Assembly: GCF_041435355.1 (NCBI RefSeq)
Contig: NZ_CP108442.1
Span: 6,074,501 to 6,138,500 of the forward strand
Origin: Streptomyces sp. NBC_01276
GTDB lineage: Bacteria; Actinomycetota; Actinomycetes; Streptomycetales; Streptomycetaceae
Length of the DNA stretch: 64,000 nt
Direction: 5' to 3'
Made by a program: the position numbers and the translations under genes. The notes under the pieces are model-generated. The model was not told the origin of the DNA, searched no databases, and saw only the letters and a program-made list of their open reading frames with translations. Positions 41,524-50,105 of the stretch are shown here, piece by piece. The number at the start of each line of letters is the position of its first letter. Positions within the stretch are counted from its first letter, which is position 1.

Positions 41524-43128
41524 ATGAACCGCAAGACCATGGTGCTGACGGCCGCGATCGGCCTGCTCACCCCCGCGCTGTCCGCATGCGGCAGCGCGAG
41601 CGGCGGAGGAGCAGCGTCCGGAGCGATCGTCGTCGGCACCACCGACCGGTTCGAAGCCGCCGATTACGCCCCCGCCCCCTTCGACCCCGCCTACGCCTAC
41701 GACGCCGGCGCCTGGAACGTCCTGCGCCAGACCGTCCAGACGCTGATGCACACCCCGCGTGGCGGCGGCCAGCCCGTCCCCGAAGCCGCGTCCGACTGCC
41801 GCTTCACCGACACGGGCAACGAGAGCTACCGCTGCGTCCTGCGGCCCGGCCTGAAGTTCGCGAGCGGCGACCCGCTCACCGCCAAGGACGTCAAGTTCTC
41901 CATCGACCGCGTCCTCGCGATCAAGGACGAGAACGGCCCCTCCTCCCTCCTCTCCACCCTCGACACCGTCGAGGTCAAGGGCGCCGACACCGTCGTCTTC
42001 CACCTGAAGACCGCCGACGCGACCTTCCCGTACAAGCTCTCCACCCCCGCCGCCGGCATCGTCAGCGAGAAGAACTACGAGGCCAAGAAGCTCCGCCCCG
42101 GCTTCGCCGTCGACGGCTCCGGCCCCTACACGATGAAGGCGGAGGTCAAGGACGACCACCTCGTCCGGGCCGTCTTCACCAAGAACCCGAACTACAAGGG
42201 CGACATCAAGCTGCAGAACGACAAGGTCGAACTGCGCACCTTCGCCGACTCCGCCTCCATGGGCAAGGCCCTCACCGACGGCTCCGTCCAGATGGTCTCG
42301 CGCACCCTGGCGCCCGCCCAGATCGCCGACTTCTCCGCGAAGCCGCCCAAGGGCGTCAAGCTCGTCCCCCTGCCCGGCCTGGAGATCCGCTACCTCGGCT
42401 TCAACACCGACGCCCCGGTCGTCAAGGACAAGGCCGTACGCCAGGCCCTCGCCGCCGCCGTCGACCGCGACAACGTCATCTCCAAGGTCTACGGCAAGGC
42501 CGCGCAGCCCCTGTACTCGCTGGTCCCCACCACCGTCACCGGCCACGTCAACTCGTTCTTCAACAAGTACGGCGAGGCCAACACCGCCAAGGCGGCCGAC
42601 CTGCTGAAGGCCGCCGGGATCAAGACCCCGGTCAAGCTCACCCTGAACTACACCAAGGACCACTACGGCGACGGCACCGCCGCCGAGTTCGAGGCCCTCA
42701 AGACCCAGCTGAACTCCACCCAGCTGTTCGACATCACCGTCCAGGGCAACGACTGGTCCGACTTCCGGCCCGCGCAGAAGAAGGGCGACTACGCCGCCTA
42801 CGGGCTCGGCTGGTTCCCCGACTACCCGGACGCCGACAACTTCCTCGCCCCCTTCCTGGAGGCCGACAACTTCCTGGGCACGCCGTACGCCAACAGCACG
42901 GTGCGCACCAGGCTCATCCCCGACTCCCGGCGCGCGGCCGACCGCAACACCGCCGCACCCGCGATCGCGGACATGCAGGACATCGTCGCCGAGGACGTAC
43001 CCGTCCTGCCCCTGTGGCAGGGCAAGCAGTACGTCGCCGCACGCGACGGGATCACCGGGGTGGAGTGGTCGGTCAACGCCATCTCCGACCTCCAGCTGTG
43101 GGAACTCGGCCGGGGTGTCAGCGGCTGA
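41524..43128 (+). CDS. ABC transporter substrate-binding lipoprotein, peptide/SBP_bac_5 type (first copy)
   Basis: A 534-residue extracytoplasmic lipoprotein. Signal peptide MNRKTMVLTAAIGLLTPALS ends in the lipobox LSAC, with Cys the lipidated residue. The mature protein has the family-5 oligopeptide-binding signature region LKFASGDPLTAKDVKFSIDR near residue 120 and VRQALAAAVDRDNVISKVYG later, as in DppA/OppA. It would bind a di- or oligopeptide, or a similar solute, outside the membrane. No permease or ATPase gene lies nearby. The next gene is a paralogue of almost the same length. ATG 41524 has GGTGAGGGAG upstream. Confidence 0.9.
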   Translation: MNRKTMVLTAAIGLLTPALSACGSASGGGAASGAIVVGTTDRFEAADYAPAPFDPAYAYDAGAWNVLRQTVQTLMHTPRGGGQPVPEAASDCRFTDTGNESYRCVLRPGLKFASGDPLTAKDVKFSIDRVLAIKDENGPSSLLSTLDTVEVKGADTVVFHLKTADATFPYKLSTPAAGIVSEKNYEAKKLRPGFAVDGSGPYTMKAEVKDDHLVRAVFTKNPNYKGDIKLQNDKVELRTFADSASMGKALTDGSVQMVSRTLAPAQIADFSAKPPKGVKLVPLPGLEIRYLGFNTDAPVVKDKAVRQALAAAVDRDNVISKVYGKAAQPLYSLVPTTVTGHVNSFFNKYGEANTAKAADLLKAAGIKTPVKLTLNYTKDHYGDGTAAEFEALKTQLNSTQLFDITVQGNDWSDFRPAQKKGDYAAYGLGWFPDYPDADNFLAPFLEADNFLGTPYANSTVRTRLIPDSRRAADRNTAAPAIADMQDIVAEDVPVLPLWQGKQYVAARDGITGVEWSVNAISDLQLWELGRGVSG

Positions 43129-43199
43129 AACCGGCAGCAACCGGCGGCGGACGTCGCAGGCCGGCGCAACGACCAGACAAGACTGTGAAGGACATTCGC

Positions 43200-44783
43200 G
43201 TGAAGAGACGTAACCAGTGGTTGGCGGCCCCGCTCGGCGCGGCCACCGCCGCCGCGCTGCTCAGCGGTTGCGGTTCGACCGATGGCGCCAACGCCGGCAG
43301 CGGCAAGGGCGTGGTCATGGGGATATCCGACAGGGTGAAGTCGACCGACCCGGCGGCGGGCTACGACCCGGGCTCCTGGCTGCTCTTCAACAACGTCTTC
43401 CAGTCGCTGCTCAGCTTCCCCAAGGGCGGCACGACCCCCGAGCCCGACGCCGCGCAGTCCTGCGCCTTCGAGGGCGCCGACAGCAAGCAGTTCAAGTGCG
43501 TCCTGCGCACCGGCCTGAAGTTCAGCAACGGCCACAGCCTCACCTCGAAGGACGTCAAGTTCTCCTTCGAGCGCACGCTGAAGATCAACGACGACGCCGG
43601 CCCGGCCGTCATGCTGTCCTCGATCGCCGGCATCGACACCCCCGACGAGAAGACCGTCGTCTTCCGCCTCAAGACGTCCGACGCGACCTTCCCCAGCAAG
43701 ATCGCGTCCGGCGCGGGCTCCATCGTCGACCACGCCGAGTACCCGGCGAACAAGCTCCGCACGGACGGCAAGGCCATCGGCTCCGGCGTCTACAAGCTGG
43801 ACTCCATCAACGAGAAGAGCGCCAGCTTCTCCGTCAACGAGTCCTACAGCGGCAAGGCCAAGGCCAAGAACACCGGCGTCACGCTGAAGTTCTTCAACGG
43901 CGACCAGGCCGGCCTCAAGACGGTCCTGGAGAGCGGCGACGTCGACTTCGCCTTCCGCGGCCTCGCCGCCAAGGACATCGCCGCCCTGGCCTCGGTCAAG
44001 ACCGGCGACAACAAGGTCGACGTCGTCCAGGGCACCGGCGCCGAAGTCGAGCACATGGTCTTCAACGTCAACGACCCCGTCGTCGGCAAGCTCCCCGTCC
44101 GCAAGGCCATCGCCTACCTGATCGACCGCGAAGCGCTCGTCAAGGACGTGTACGCGGGCACCGCCGCCCCGCTCTACTCGATCGTCCCCGCGGGCATCGC
44201 CGGACACACCACCCCCTTCTTCGACCGCTACGGCGGCAGCCCCCAGGTCGAGAAGGCCAAGGCCGTCCTGAAGGCCGCCAACATCACCGGCAAGATCAAG
44301 CTCACCCTGTACTCCACGCCGTCCCGCTACGGCCCCTCCACCGACCAGCAGTTCCAGGTCATCGCGAAGCAGCTCAACGACAGCGGCCTCTTCGAGGCCG
44401 ACATGAAGTCCGTCGAGTACGAGCAGTACGAGAAGGACATCCAGGACGGCAAGTACGGCGTCTACGTCAAGGGCTGGGTCCCCGACTACCCGGACGCCGA
44501 CAACTTCACGCAGCCGTTCTTCGGCCCGGAGAACGTCCTGCACAACAACTACGACAACAAGGAGATCACCGGGACCCTCATCCCGGCGACCAACACCAAG
44601 TCCGACCGCACCGCGGCCAACACGGACTACACCCGTCTCCAGGACATCGTCGCCGACGAACTCCCGATCATCCCGCTCTGGCAGGGCAAGCAGTACGCCG
44701 TCACCCGCCAGAACGTCACCGGCCTCCAGTGGTCCCTGGACGCCTCCACGGTCTTCCGCTTCTGGGAGATCAGCAAGGGCTGA
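43200..44783 (+). CDS. ABC transporter substrate-binding lipoprotein, peptide/SBP_bac_5 type (second copy)
   Basis: A 527-residue paralogue of the preceding gene. The signal peptide ends in LLSGC (lipobox). Shared features are CVLRTGLKFSNGHSLTSKDV, RKAIAYLIDREALVKDVYAG, the near-identical tail segment WVPDYPDADNF (WFPDYPDADNF in copy one) and PLWQGKQY. It differs enough elsewhere to bind another ligand. GTG 43200 is chosen for its GAAGGAC ribosome site; the frame is open back through the spacer, so the two genes are only 71 bases apart and probably one operon. A terminator follows. As with copy one, there are no ABC partner genes. Confidence 0.9.
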   Translation: MKRRNQWLAAPLGAATAAALLSGCGSTDGANAGSGKGVVMGISDRVKSTDPAAGYDPGSWLLFNNVFQSLLSFPKGGTTPEPDAAQSCAFEGADSKQFKCVLRTGLKFSNGHSLTSKDVKFSFERTLKINDDAGPAVMLSSIAGIDTPDEKTVVFRLKTSDATFPSKIASGAGSIVDHAEYPANKLRTDGKAIGSGVYKLDSINEKSASFSVNESYSGKAKAKNTGVTLKFFNGDQAGLKTVLESGDVDFAFRGLAAKDIAALASVKTGDNKVDVVQGTGAEVEHMVFNVNDPVVGKLPVRKAIAYLIDREALVKDVYAGTAAPLYSIVPAGIAGHTTPFFDRYGGSPQVEKAKAVLKAANITGKIKLTLYSTPSRYGPSTDQQFQVIAKQLNDSGLFEADMKSVEYEQYEKDIQDGKYGVYVKGWVPDYPDADNFTQPFFGPENVLHNNYDNKEITGTLIPATNTKSDRTAANTDYTRLQDIVADELPIIPLWQGKQYAVTRQNVTGLQWSLDASTVFRFWEISKG

Positions 44784-44798
44784 CCCGCCCCGGCACGA

Positions 44799-44839
44799 CG
44801 AAGGGCCGGCAGCCGCTCACGCGGCCGCCGGCCCCTTCG
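44799..44839. terminator. Bidirectional terminator
   Basis: CGAAGGG-CCGGC-AGCCGC pairs with GCGGC-GCCGG-CCCTTCG around TCAC, with one or two bulged bases. It lies between convergent stops at 44783 and 44853. Confidence 0.75.
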
Positions 44840-44852
44840 CGATCGGGTCCCG

Positions 44853-45524
44853 CTACTGGGCGCCCGGACGCACCAGCCCGCTCTCGTACGCGTACACCGC
44901 CGCCTGCACCCGGTCCCGCAGCCCCAGCTTCGTCAACACGTGACCCACGTGCGTCTTCACCGTCGTCTCGCTCACGAACAGGTCGGCCGCGATCTCCGCG
45001 TTCGACAACCCCCGGGCCACCAGCTTGAGCACCTCCACCTCGCGCTCCGTCAGCGTCCCCAGCGTGTCCGGCAGGCTGTCCTCACCCGACGGCAGGTGCC
45101 CCGCGTACTTGTCCAGCAGCCGCCGCGTGATGCTCGGCGCCAGCATCGCCTCGCCGCCCGCGACCACCCGGATCGCCTGCACCAGCTCGTTCGCCGGAGC
45201 GTCCTTCAGCAGGAAGCCGCTCGCCCCCGCCCGCAGCGCCTCCACCACGTACTCGTCCAGGTCGAACGTCGTCAGCACCAGCACCTTCGCCGGCCCGTTC
45301 CGCTCCGGACCCGTGATCTGCCGCGTCGCCTCCACCCCGTCCATCCGCGGCATCCGGATGTCCATCAGCACCACGTCGGGCTGCAGCGCCCGCACCTGGT
45401 CCAGCGCCTGCAGACCGTCCCCGGCCTCACCCACCACCACCAGGTCCTGCTCGGCCTCCAGGATCATCCGGAAACCGGTGCGCAGCAGTGGCTGGTCGTC
45501 GACCAGCAGGACGCGGATCGCCAC
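44853..45524 (-). CDS. NarL/FixJ-type two-component response regulator
   Basis: A 223-residue transcription regulator. The receiver domain has the acidic pair in VAIRVLLVDDQ, the phospho-acceptor Asp55 in VVLMDIRMPRMDG, Thr in VLVLTTFDLDEY and Lys in FLLKDAPANEL. The C-terminal LuxR helix-turn-helix is LTEREVEVLKLVARGLSNAE then FVSETTVKTHVGHVLTKLGL. No histidine kinase gene lies next to it, so its partner is elsewhere. GTG 45524 with GAGGT upstream is preferred; an ATG 30 bases upstream (MPSDEFEVHP) is possible. It is close behind the RecB-like gene on the same strand (65 bases), so they may share a transcript. Confidence 0.9.
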   Translation of the reverse strand: MAIRVLLVDDQPLLRTGFRMILEAEQDLVVVGEAGDGLQALDQVRALQPDVVLMDIRMPRMDGVEATRQITGPERNGPAKVLVLTTFDLDEYVVEALRAGASGFLLKDAPANELVQAIRVVAGGEAMLAPSITRRLLDKYAGHLPSGEDSLPDTLGTLTEREVEVLKLVARGLSNAEIAADLFVSETTVKTHVGHVLTKLGLRDRVQAAVYAYESGLVRPGAQ

Positions 45525-45589
45525 GGGGTGTACCTCGAATTCGTCGGACGGCATCGGCGGACCCCGCCCATTGTGCCCTGACCGGACGA

Positions 45590-46465
45590 TCAGGAATCGG
45601 CCGGCCGGTCCGCCCCCGGCCTCGGAGTGATCACCAGCGGATAGGCCGGGGGAGTCCCCCCGAACTCCGGACACACCGCCTGATGATCACACCAGCCGCA
45701 CAGCTTCGTCGGCCGAGGCCGCCACTCACCCGTCTCCGTCGCCTCACGGATGGCCTCCCACAACGCGTGCAGCTTGCGCTCCACCCGCTCCAGATCCGCC
45801 ACCACCGGGTCGTACGTCAGCACGTCCCCACTGCCCAGGTACACCAGCTGCAACCGCCGCGGCACCACCCGCTTCAACCGCCACACCACCAGCGCGTAGA
45901 ACTTCATCTGGAACAGCGCGCCCTCGGCGTACTCCGGCCGCGGCGCCTTCCCCGTCTTGTAGTCGACGATCCGCACCTCACCCGACGGCGCCACGTCCAC
46001 CCGGTCGATGATCCCCCGCAGACGCAGCCCCGACTCCAGCTCCGTCTCGACGAAGAACTCCCGCTCCACAGGCTCCAGCCGCGTCGGGTCCTCCAACGTG
46101 AACCACCGCTCCACCAGCGCCTCGGCCTCCGTCAGCCAGCGCGCCAGCCCCGCCCCCTCGTCCCCCTCCGGGAACAGCTCCGCCAGCTCCGGCTTCGCCC
46201 GCAGCAACCGGTCCCACTGCCCCGGGACCAGAGCCTTCGCCACCGGCGCCGTCCGCTCCGCCGCCGGATGATCGAAGAGCCGCTCCAGCACCGCGTGCAC
46301 CAGAGTGCCCCGCGTCGCCGCCGCACTCGGCTTCTCCGGCAGCTTGTCGATCACCCGGAACCGGTACAGCAGCGGACACTGCATGAAATCACCCGCCCGC
46401 GAAGGCGACAGCGAGGTGGGCCGGGCAGCAGCCGGGGAAGGATCGGCACCGGGGATCGTCGTCAT
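45590..46465 (-). CDS. RecB-family PD-(D/E)XK nuclease with Fe-S-type cysteines
   Basis: A 291-residue nuclease domain protein of the RecB/Cas4/AddB type. It begins with SLSPSRAGDFMQCPLLYRFR, carries HAVLERLFDHP, and has the catalytic core GIIDRVDVAPSGEVRIVDYK followed by TGK (Asp, Asp, Lys), QMKFYALVVWRLK, then CGWCDHQAVCPEF. Cys in MQCPLLY plus the three C-terminal cysteines match the 4Fe-4S staple of AddB/Cas4 nucleases. Stand-alone copies like this are common in actinobacteria and presumed to act in DNA repair. ATG 46465 is divergent from the M50 protease gene. Confidence 0.88.
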   Translation of the reverse strand: MTTIPGADPSPAAARPTSLSPSRAGDFMQCPLLYRFRVIDKLPEKPSAAATRGTLVHAVLERLFDHPAAERTAPVAKALVPGQWDRLLRAKPELAELFPEGDEGAGLARWLTEAEALVERWFTLEDPTRLEPVEREFFVETELESGLRLRGIIDRVDVAPSGEVRIVDYKTGKAPRPEYAEGALFQMKFYALVVWRLKRVVPRRLQLVYLGSGDVLTYDPVVADLERVERKLHALWEAIREATETGEWRPRPTKLCGWCDHQAVCPEFGGTPPAYPLVITPRPGADRPADS

Positions 46466-46623
46466 GCGTGAAACCCTACGGCCCACCGCCGACAGCACGC
46501 GCATACCATCGACTCCGGCGCCCTCGCACTGCATGATCGGAGCATCACACCGCGCTACCGCACCAGCGGCGAACCCACGACGTGGACCACACTGGAACCA
46601 CCGGCACCGAACGAAGGACAACC

Positions 46624-47823
46624 GTGGCAGACACCGACGAAACCGGCGAGCGCACGCCCAAGCGCTCCGACCCGGGCGGCGGGATCCTGATGGGCCGCCC
46701 CTTCGGCGTACCCGTCTACGTCTCGCCCAGCTGGTTCCTCGTCGCCGCCCTCATCACCTGGGTCTTCGGCGACCGGCTCGACCAGGTCCTGCCCGACCTC
46801 GGCCCGGCCCGCTACCTCGTCTCCCTCTTCTTCGCCGTCGCCTTCTACGCCTCCGTCCTCGTCCACGAACTCGCGCACACCATCGCCGCGCTCCGCTTCA
46901 AACTCCCCGTGCGCCGCATCCAGCTCCAGTTCTTCGGCGGGGTCTCCGAGATCGAGAAGGAATCCGAGACGCCCGGCCGCGAATTCGTCCTCGCCTTCGT
47001 CGGCCCCCTCCTCTCCCTCGTCCTCGCCGGACTCTTCTACCTCGGCATGAAGGCCGTCGACCCCGCCACCGTCCCCGGCGTCCTCCTCGCCGGCCTCATG
47101 ATCTCCAACCTCCTCGTCGCCGCCTTCAACCTCCTGCCCGGCCTCCCCCTCGACGGAGGCCGCATGCTCCGCGCCGTCATCTGGGGCATCACCGGCAAAC
47201 CCATGACCGGCACCGTCGCCGCCGCCTGGGTCGGCCGCGGCCTCGCCGTCACCGTCCTCCTCGGGCTCCCCCTCCTCACCCACACCGGACTCCTCGGCAA
47301 CCGCACCCAGGAGATCGGCGGCATGGACACCGTCATGGACGCCCTCCTCGCCGCCATCCTCGCCGCGATCATCTGGACCGGCGCCGGCAACAGCCTCCGC
47401 CTCGCCCGCCTGCGCGAGCACCTCCCCGAACTCCAGGCCCGCGCCCTCACCCGCCGCGCCATCCCCGTCGAGAACGCCACCCCCCTCTCCGAAGCCCTCC
47501 GCCGCGCCAACGAAGCCGGAGCCCGCGCCCTCGTCGTCGTCGACGGCCACGGCGACCCCACCGCCATCGTCCGCGAAACCGCCATCGCCTCCGTCCCCGA
47601 ACACCGCCGCCCCTGGGTCGCCGTCAGCACCCTCGCCCAGGACCTCACCGACGGCATGAAGGTTTCAGCCGAGCTCACCGGCGAAGAACTCCTCGACCAC
47701 CTCCGCGCCACCCCCGCCAGCGAATACCTCGTCCTCGAAACCGGCGGCGAGATCTACGGCGTCCTGTCCACCCTCGACGTCGAGAAGGCCTTCGTGAAGG
47801 CCATGGCGCGGCCCCAGTCCTGA
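46624..47823 (+). CDS. Site-2 protease family (M50) membrane metalloprotease with C-terminal CBS region
   Basis: A 399-residue intramembrane zinc protease. Zinc ligands are in the VLVHELAHTIAALR helix near residue 80 and in NLLPGLPLDGGRMLRAVIWG near 170; about six hydrophobic segments surround them. The last 150 residues (RAIPVENATPLSEALRRANE, ARALVVVDGHGDPTAIV, SEYLVLETGGEIYGVLSTLD) form a CBS pair that may sense nucleotides. Such proteins cut transmembrane substrates such as anti-sigma factors; the target here is unknown. GTG 46624 has GAAGGAC upstream; an ATG 42 bases earlier is also in frame. It is followed 18 bases later by trmI. Confidence 0.9.
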   Translation: MADTDETGERTPKRSDPGGGILMGRPFGVPVYVSPSWFLVAALITWVFGDRLDQVLPDLGPARYLVSLFFAVAFYASVLVHELAHTIAALRFKLPVRRIQLQFFGGVSEIEKESETPGREFVLAFVGPLLSLVLAGLFYLGMKAVDPATVPGVLLAGLMISNLLVAAFNLLPGLPLDGGRMLRAVIWGITGKPMTGTVAAAWVGRGLAVTVLLGLPLLTHTGLLGNRTQEIGGMDTVMDALLAAILAAIIWTGAGNSLRLARLREHLPELQARALTRRAIPVENATPLSEALRRANEAGARALVVVDGHGDPTAIVRETAIASVPEHRRPWVAVSTLAQDLTDGMKVSAELTGEELLDHLRATPASEYLVLETGGEIYGVLSTLDVEKAFVKAMARPQS

Positions 47824-47841
47824 ACCCAATACACTGGTCAC

Positions 47842-48738
47842 ATGTCCGAACCGACCGGTGCCGCCCGCCGACGCGGGCCCTTCGAGGTCGGGGACCAGGT
47901 TCAGCTCACCGACCCCAAGGGCCGCCACTACACGTTCACGCTCGAAGCCGGGAAGAATTTCCACACCCACAAGGGTTCCTTCCCGCACGACGAGCTGATC
48001 GGTGCTCCCGAGGGCAGTGTTGTCCGCACCACGGGCAACGTCGCGTACCTCGCGCTGCGCCCCCTGCTCCCCGACTATGTCCTGTCCATGCCCCGCGGCG
48101 CCGCCGTGGTCTACCCCAAGGACGCGGGCCAGATCCTGGCCTTCGCCGACATCTTCCCCGGCGCCCGCGTCGTGGAAGCAGGAGTGGGCTCCGGCTCCCT
48201 GAGCAGCTTCCTGCTGCGCGCCATCGGCGACCAGGGCATGCTCCACAGCTACGAGCGCCGCGCGGACTTCGCCGAGATCGCCACGGCCAACGTCGAACGC
48301 TACTTCGGCGGCCCCCACCCCGCGTGGCAGCTGACCGTGGGCGACCTCCAGGACAACCTGTCCGACACCGACGTCGACCGCGTGATCCTCGACATGCTCG
48401 CCCCCTGGGAGTGCCTGGAGGCCGTCTCCAAGGCCCTCGTCCCCGGCGGCATCCTCTGCTGCTACGTGGCCACCACCACCCAGCTCTCGCGCACCGTCGA
48501 ATCCATCCGCGAATTCGGCTGCTACGCCGAACCGCAGCCCTGGGAATCGATGATCCGCAACTGGCACGTCGAGGGCCTCGCCGTCCGCCCGGACCACCGG
48601 ATGATCGGCCACACCGGCTTCCTCGTCACCGCCCGCCGCCTCGCGGACGGCGTCGAGCCCCCCATGCGCCGCCGCCGCCCCTCCAAGGGCGCCTACGGCG
48701 AGGACTACGAGGGCCCCGGCAGCGACCGCTCCGCCTAG
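47842..48738 (+). CDS. trmI: tRNA (adenine(58)-N1)-methyltransferase
   Basis: A 298-residue SAM-dependent enzyme that makes m1A58 in the T loop of tRNAs. The N-terminal small domain (FEVGDQVQLTDPKGRHYTFT) is followed by the Rossmann fold with VVEAGVGSGSLSSFLLRAIG as SAM motif I, and DRVILDMLAPWECLEAVSKA as the catalytic Asp segment. The order M50 protease - TrmI - ferredoxin - ARC is conserved in actinobacteria next to the proteasome genes. It ends before a strong terminator with a U-tract. Confidence 0.93.
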   Translation: MSEPTGAARRRGPFEVGDQVQLTDPKGRHYTFTLEAGKNFHTHKGSFPHDELIGAPEGSVVRTTGNVAYLALRPLLPDYVLSMPRGAAVVYPKDAGQILAFADIFPGARVVEAGVGSGSLSSFLLRAIGDQGMLHSYERRADFAEIATANVERYFGGPHPAWQLTVGDLQDNLSDTDVDRVILDMLAPWECLEAVSKALVPGGILCCYVATTTQLSRTVESIREFGCYAEPQPWESMIRNWHVEGLAVRPDHRMIGHTGFLVTARRLADGVEPPMRRRRPSKGAYGEDYEGPGSDRSA

Positions 48739-48764
48739 GACCCGTCCTCACGCCCAACACGAAA

Positions 48765-48812
48765 GCGCTGTGGCGCAGTTCCCCGGCCAACCCGGGAACT
48801 GCGCCACAGCGC
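48765..48812 (+). terminator. Strong terminator after trmI
   Basis: A 19-bp perfect stem (GCGCTGTGGCGCAGTTCCC) with a 10-base loop, followed by CTTTTCG. It is preceded by GAAA, which can pair with the T-run. Confidence 0.92.
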
Positions 48813-48919
48813 CTTTTCGTTGCACCGGGGAAACCCACCCGGACCCGGCCGTTCCACCCCCGTGTGAGGTATGGCACGATGCTGGCTCCCCGTCACCCTT
48901 CGCACAGGAGACACCCCGC

Positions 48920-49516
48920 GTGCTGCACAGCCCCACCCCGCCGACCCCGGCACCGGACGTCCTGGCGCACCACCACACCCGACCCGTCCACTGGGTCGCC
49001 ACCGCCTGCGCCATGGCCGCCGTCATAGCCGGCGCGGGACTGCTCCAGCCGGACCGGGCCACCGGAGCCACCCCCGGACCCACCGCGGCGAGCGGCCCGC
49101 CGGCCACCGCCCCCGACGCGCACGCCGTCACGTACCCCCTCGACTGCAAGGGGGCCCCACAGGTCGTCACGGACACCGCCGAAGGCGACCTCGACGGCGA
49201 CGGCAGCCCCGAGACGGTCGTCGCCGTACGCTGCGACGCGGGCTCGGGCACCCCGCCCCACGCGATCTACGTACTCGCCCGCGACCGGCAACAGGGCGCC
49301 GCCCCCCGCGTCGTCGCCACCCTCCTCGACGCCGGCCGCCGGCAGACCGCCACCGAGCTCACCGTGAGCGACCGGACCGTCACCGCACGCCTCCTCGGCT
49401 ACTCCTCGCCCTCGGTCCCGCGCTACAGCCCGGACGTGAAGCAGCTCGCCAAGTGGCGCTGGACCGGCGGGAAATTCCGCCAGGAGCTGACGGACTCGGC
49501 CGCCACACGTGTTTGA
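48920..49516 (+). CDS. Hypothetical membrane-anchored or secreted protein
   Basis: A 198-residue protein with one N-terminal hydrophobic segment (VHWVATACAMAAVIAGAGLL) after a 20-residue polar stretch, then a Pro/Ala/Thr-rich linker and a folded domain starting at AHAVTYPLDCKGAPQVVTDT. GDLDGDGSPETVVAVRCDAG resembles an FG-GAP/VCBS calcium-binding repeat (DxDxDG). Two cysteines (LDCKG, VRCDAG) may form a disulphide outside the cell. I do not recognise a specific family. GTG 48920 with CAGGAGAC upstream was chosen. It converges with the ferredoxin gene, only 4 bases apart. Confidence 0.7.
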   Translation: MLHSPTPPTPAPDVLAHHHTRPVHWVATACAMAAVIAGAGLLQPDRATGATPGPTAASGPPATAPDAHAVTYPLDCKGAPQVVTDTAEGDLDGDGSPETVVAVRCDAGSGTPPHAIYVLARDRQQGAAPRVVATLLDAGRRQTATELTVSDRTVTARLLGYSSPSVPRYSPDVKQLAKWRWTGGKFRQELTDSAATRV

Positions 49517-49520
49517 AGCG

Positions 49521-49841
49521 TCACTCCGCGTCCGGGCCGTACACCTCGACCCTGTCCGAAACGCGCCTTACGTGAATGCAGTCGCCCGGACATTCCTTGG
49601 CCGAGTCGACCACGTCCTGGAGCAGCGTCAGCGGAACCGGAGTGGTCGCCCCCGCGTCCTGCAGCAGCTCGTCCTCCGGGCTCTTCACGTACGCCAGACC
49701 GTCGATGTCCAGCTCGAACACCTCCGGCGCGTACTGCACGCAGATGCCGTCCCCGGTGCAGAGGTCCTGGTCGATCCAGACCTCAAGCGGCTCCCCGGCC
49801 TCGCCGGTACCGCCCGTCGGGGCCTCCTGCTGCACGGTCAT
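49521..49841 (-). CDS. Small ferredoxin with CxxDxxC cluster motif
   Basis: A 106-residue ferredoxin. VWIDQDLCTGDGICVQYAPE gives C-x2-D-x2-C, and DSAKECPGDCIHV gives the remote C-P ligand plus an extra Cys. The second canonical Cys of 4Fe-4S ferredoxins is replaced by Asp, so the protein may hold a 3Fe-4S cluster, or a 4Fe-4S cluster with Asp ligation as in Pyrococcus ferredoxin. The first 18 residues are a low-complexity lead. ATG 49841 follows GCAGGAGAT. It is divergent from arc, the conserved position for this ferredoxin in actinobacteria; a partner enzyme is not known. Confidence 0.88.
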   Translation of the reverse strand: MTVQQEAPTGGTGEAGEPLEVWIDQDLCTGDGICVQYAPEVFELDIDGLAYVKSPEDELLQDAGATTPVPLTLLQDVVDSAKECPGDCIHVRRVSDRVEVYGPDAE

Positions 49842-50039
49842 ATCTCCTGCCGTTTCCTGCCCTGAGTGATCCGTCCCGGACACAACTCGCGACAAGTCGC
49901 GCGAGCCCTGACGGGTGTTGAACAGTTCGACCTTACAACCGGCTGCTTTCCGATGTTGAAGGGTGGGTATTTCCCTGGCGTGAGGGAGTACGCAAGGGTG
50001 AAGATCGGACACACCTCTACCGTCTTTGTGATCTAGGGG

Positions 50040-50067
50040 TTTCAATCACCACCAGCCCAGGTAGGGT
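50040..50067 (+). promoter_or_regulatory. Candidate promoter of arc
   Basis: TTTCAA (50040-50045) and TAGGGT (50062-50067) are 16 bases apart and about 40 bases before the arc start, with the ribosome site GGAGGAGGTGAGG in between. Only a visual match to an HrdB-type promoter. Confidence 0.35.
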
Positions 50068-50105
50068 CAGGAAGCGTCCAGCTCCCCTTGGAGGAGGTGA
50101 GGACC

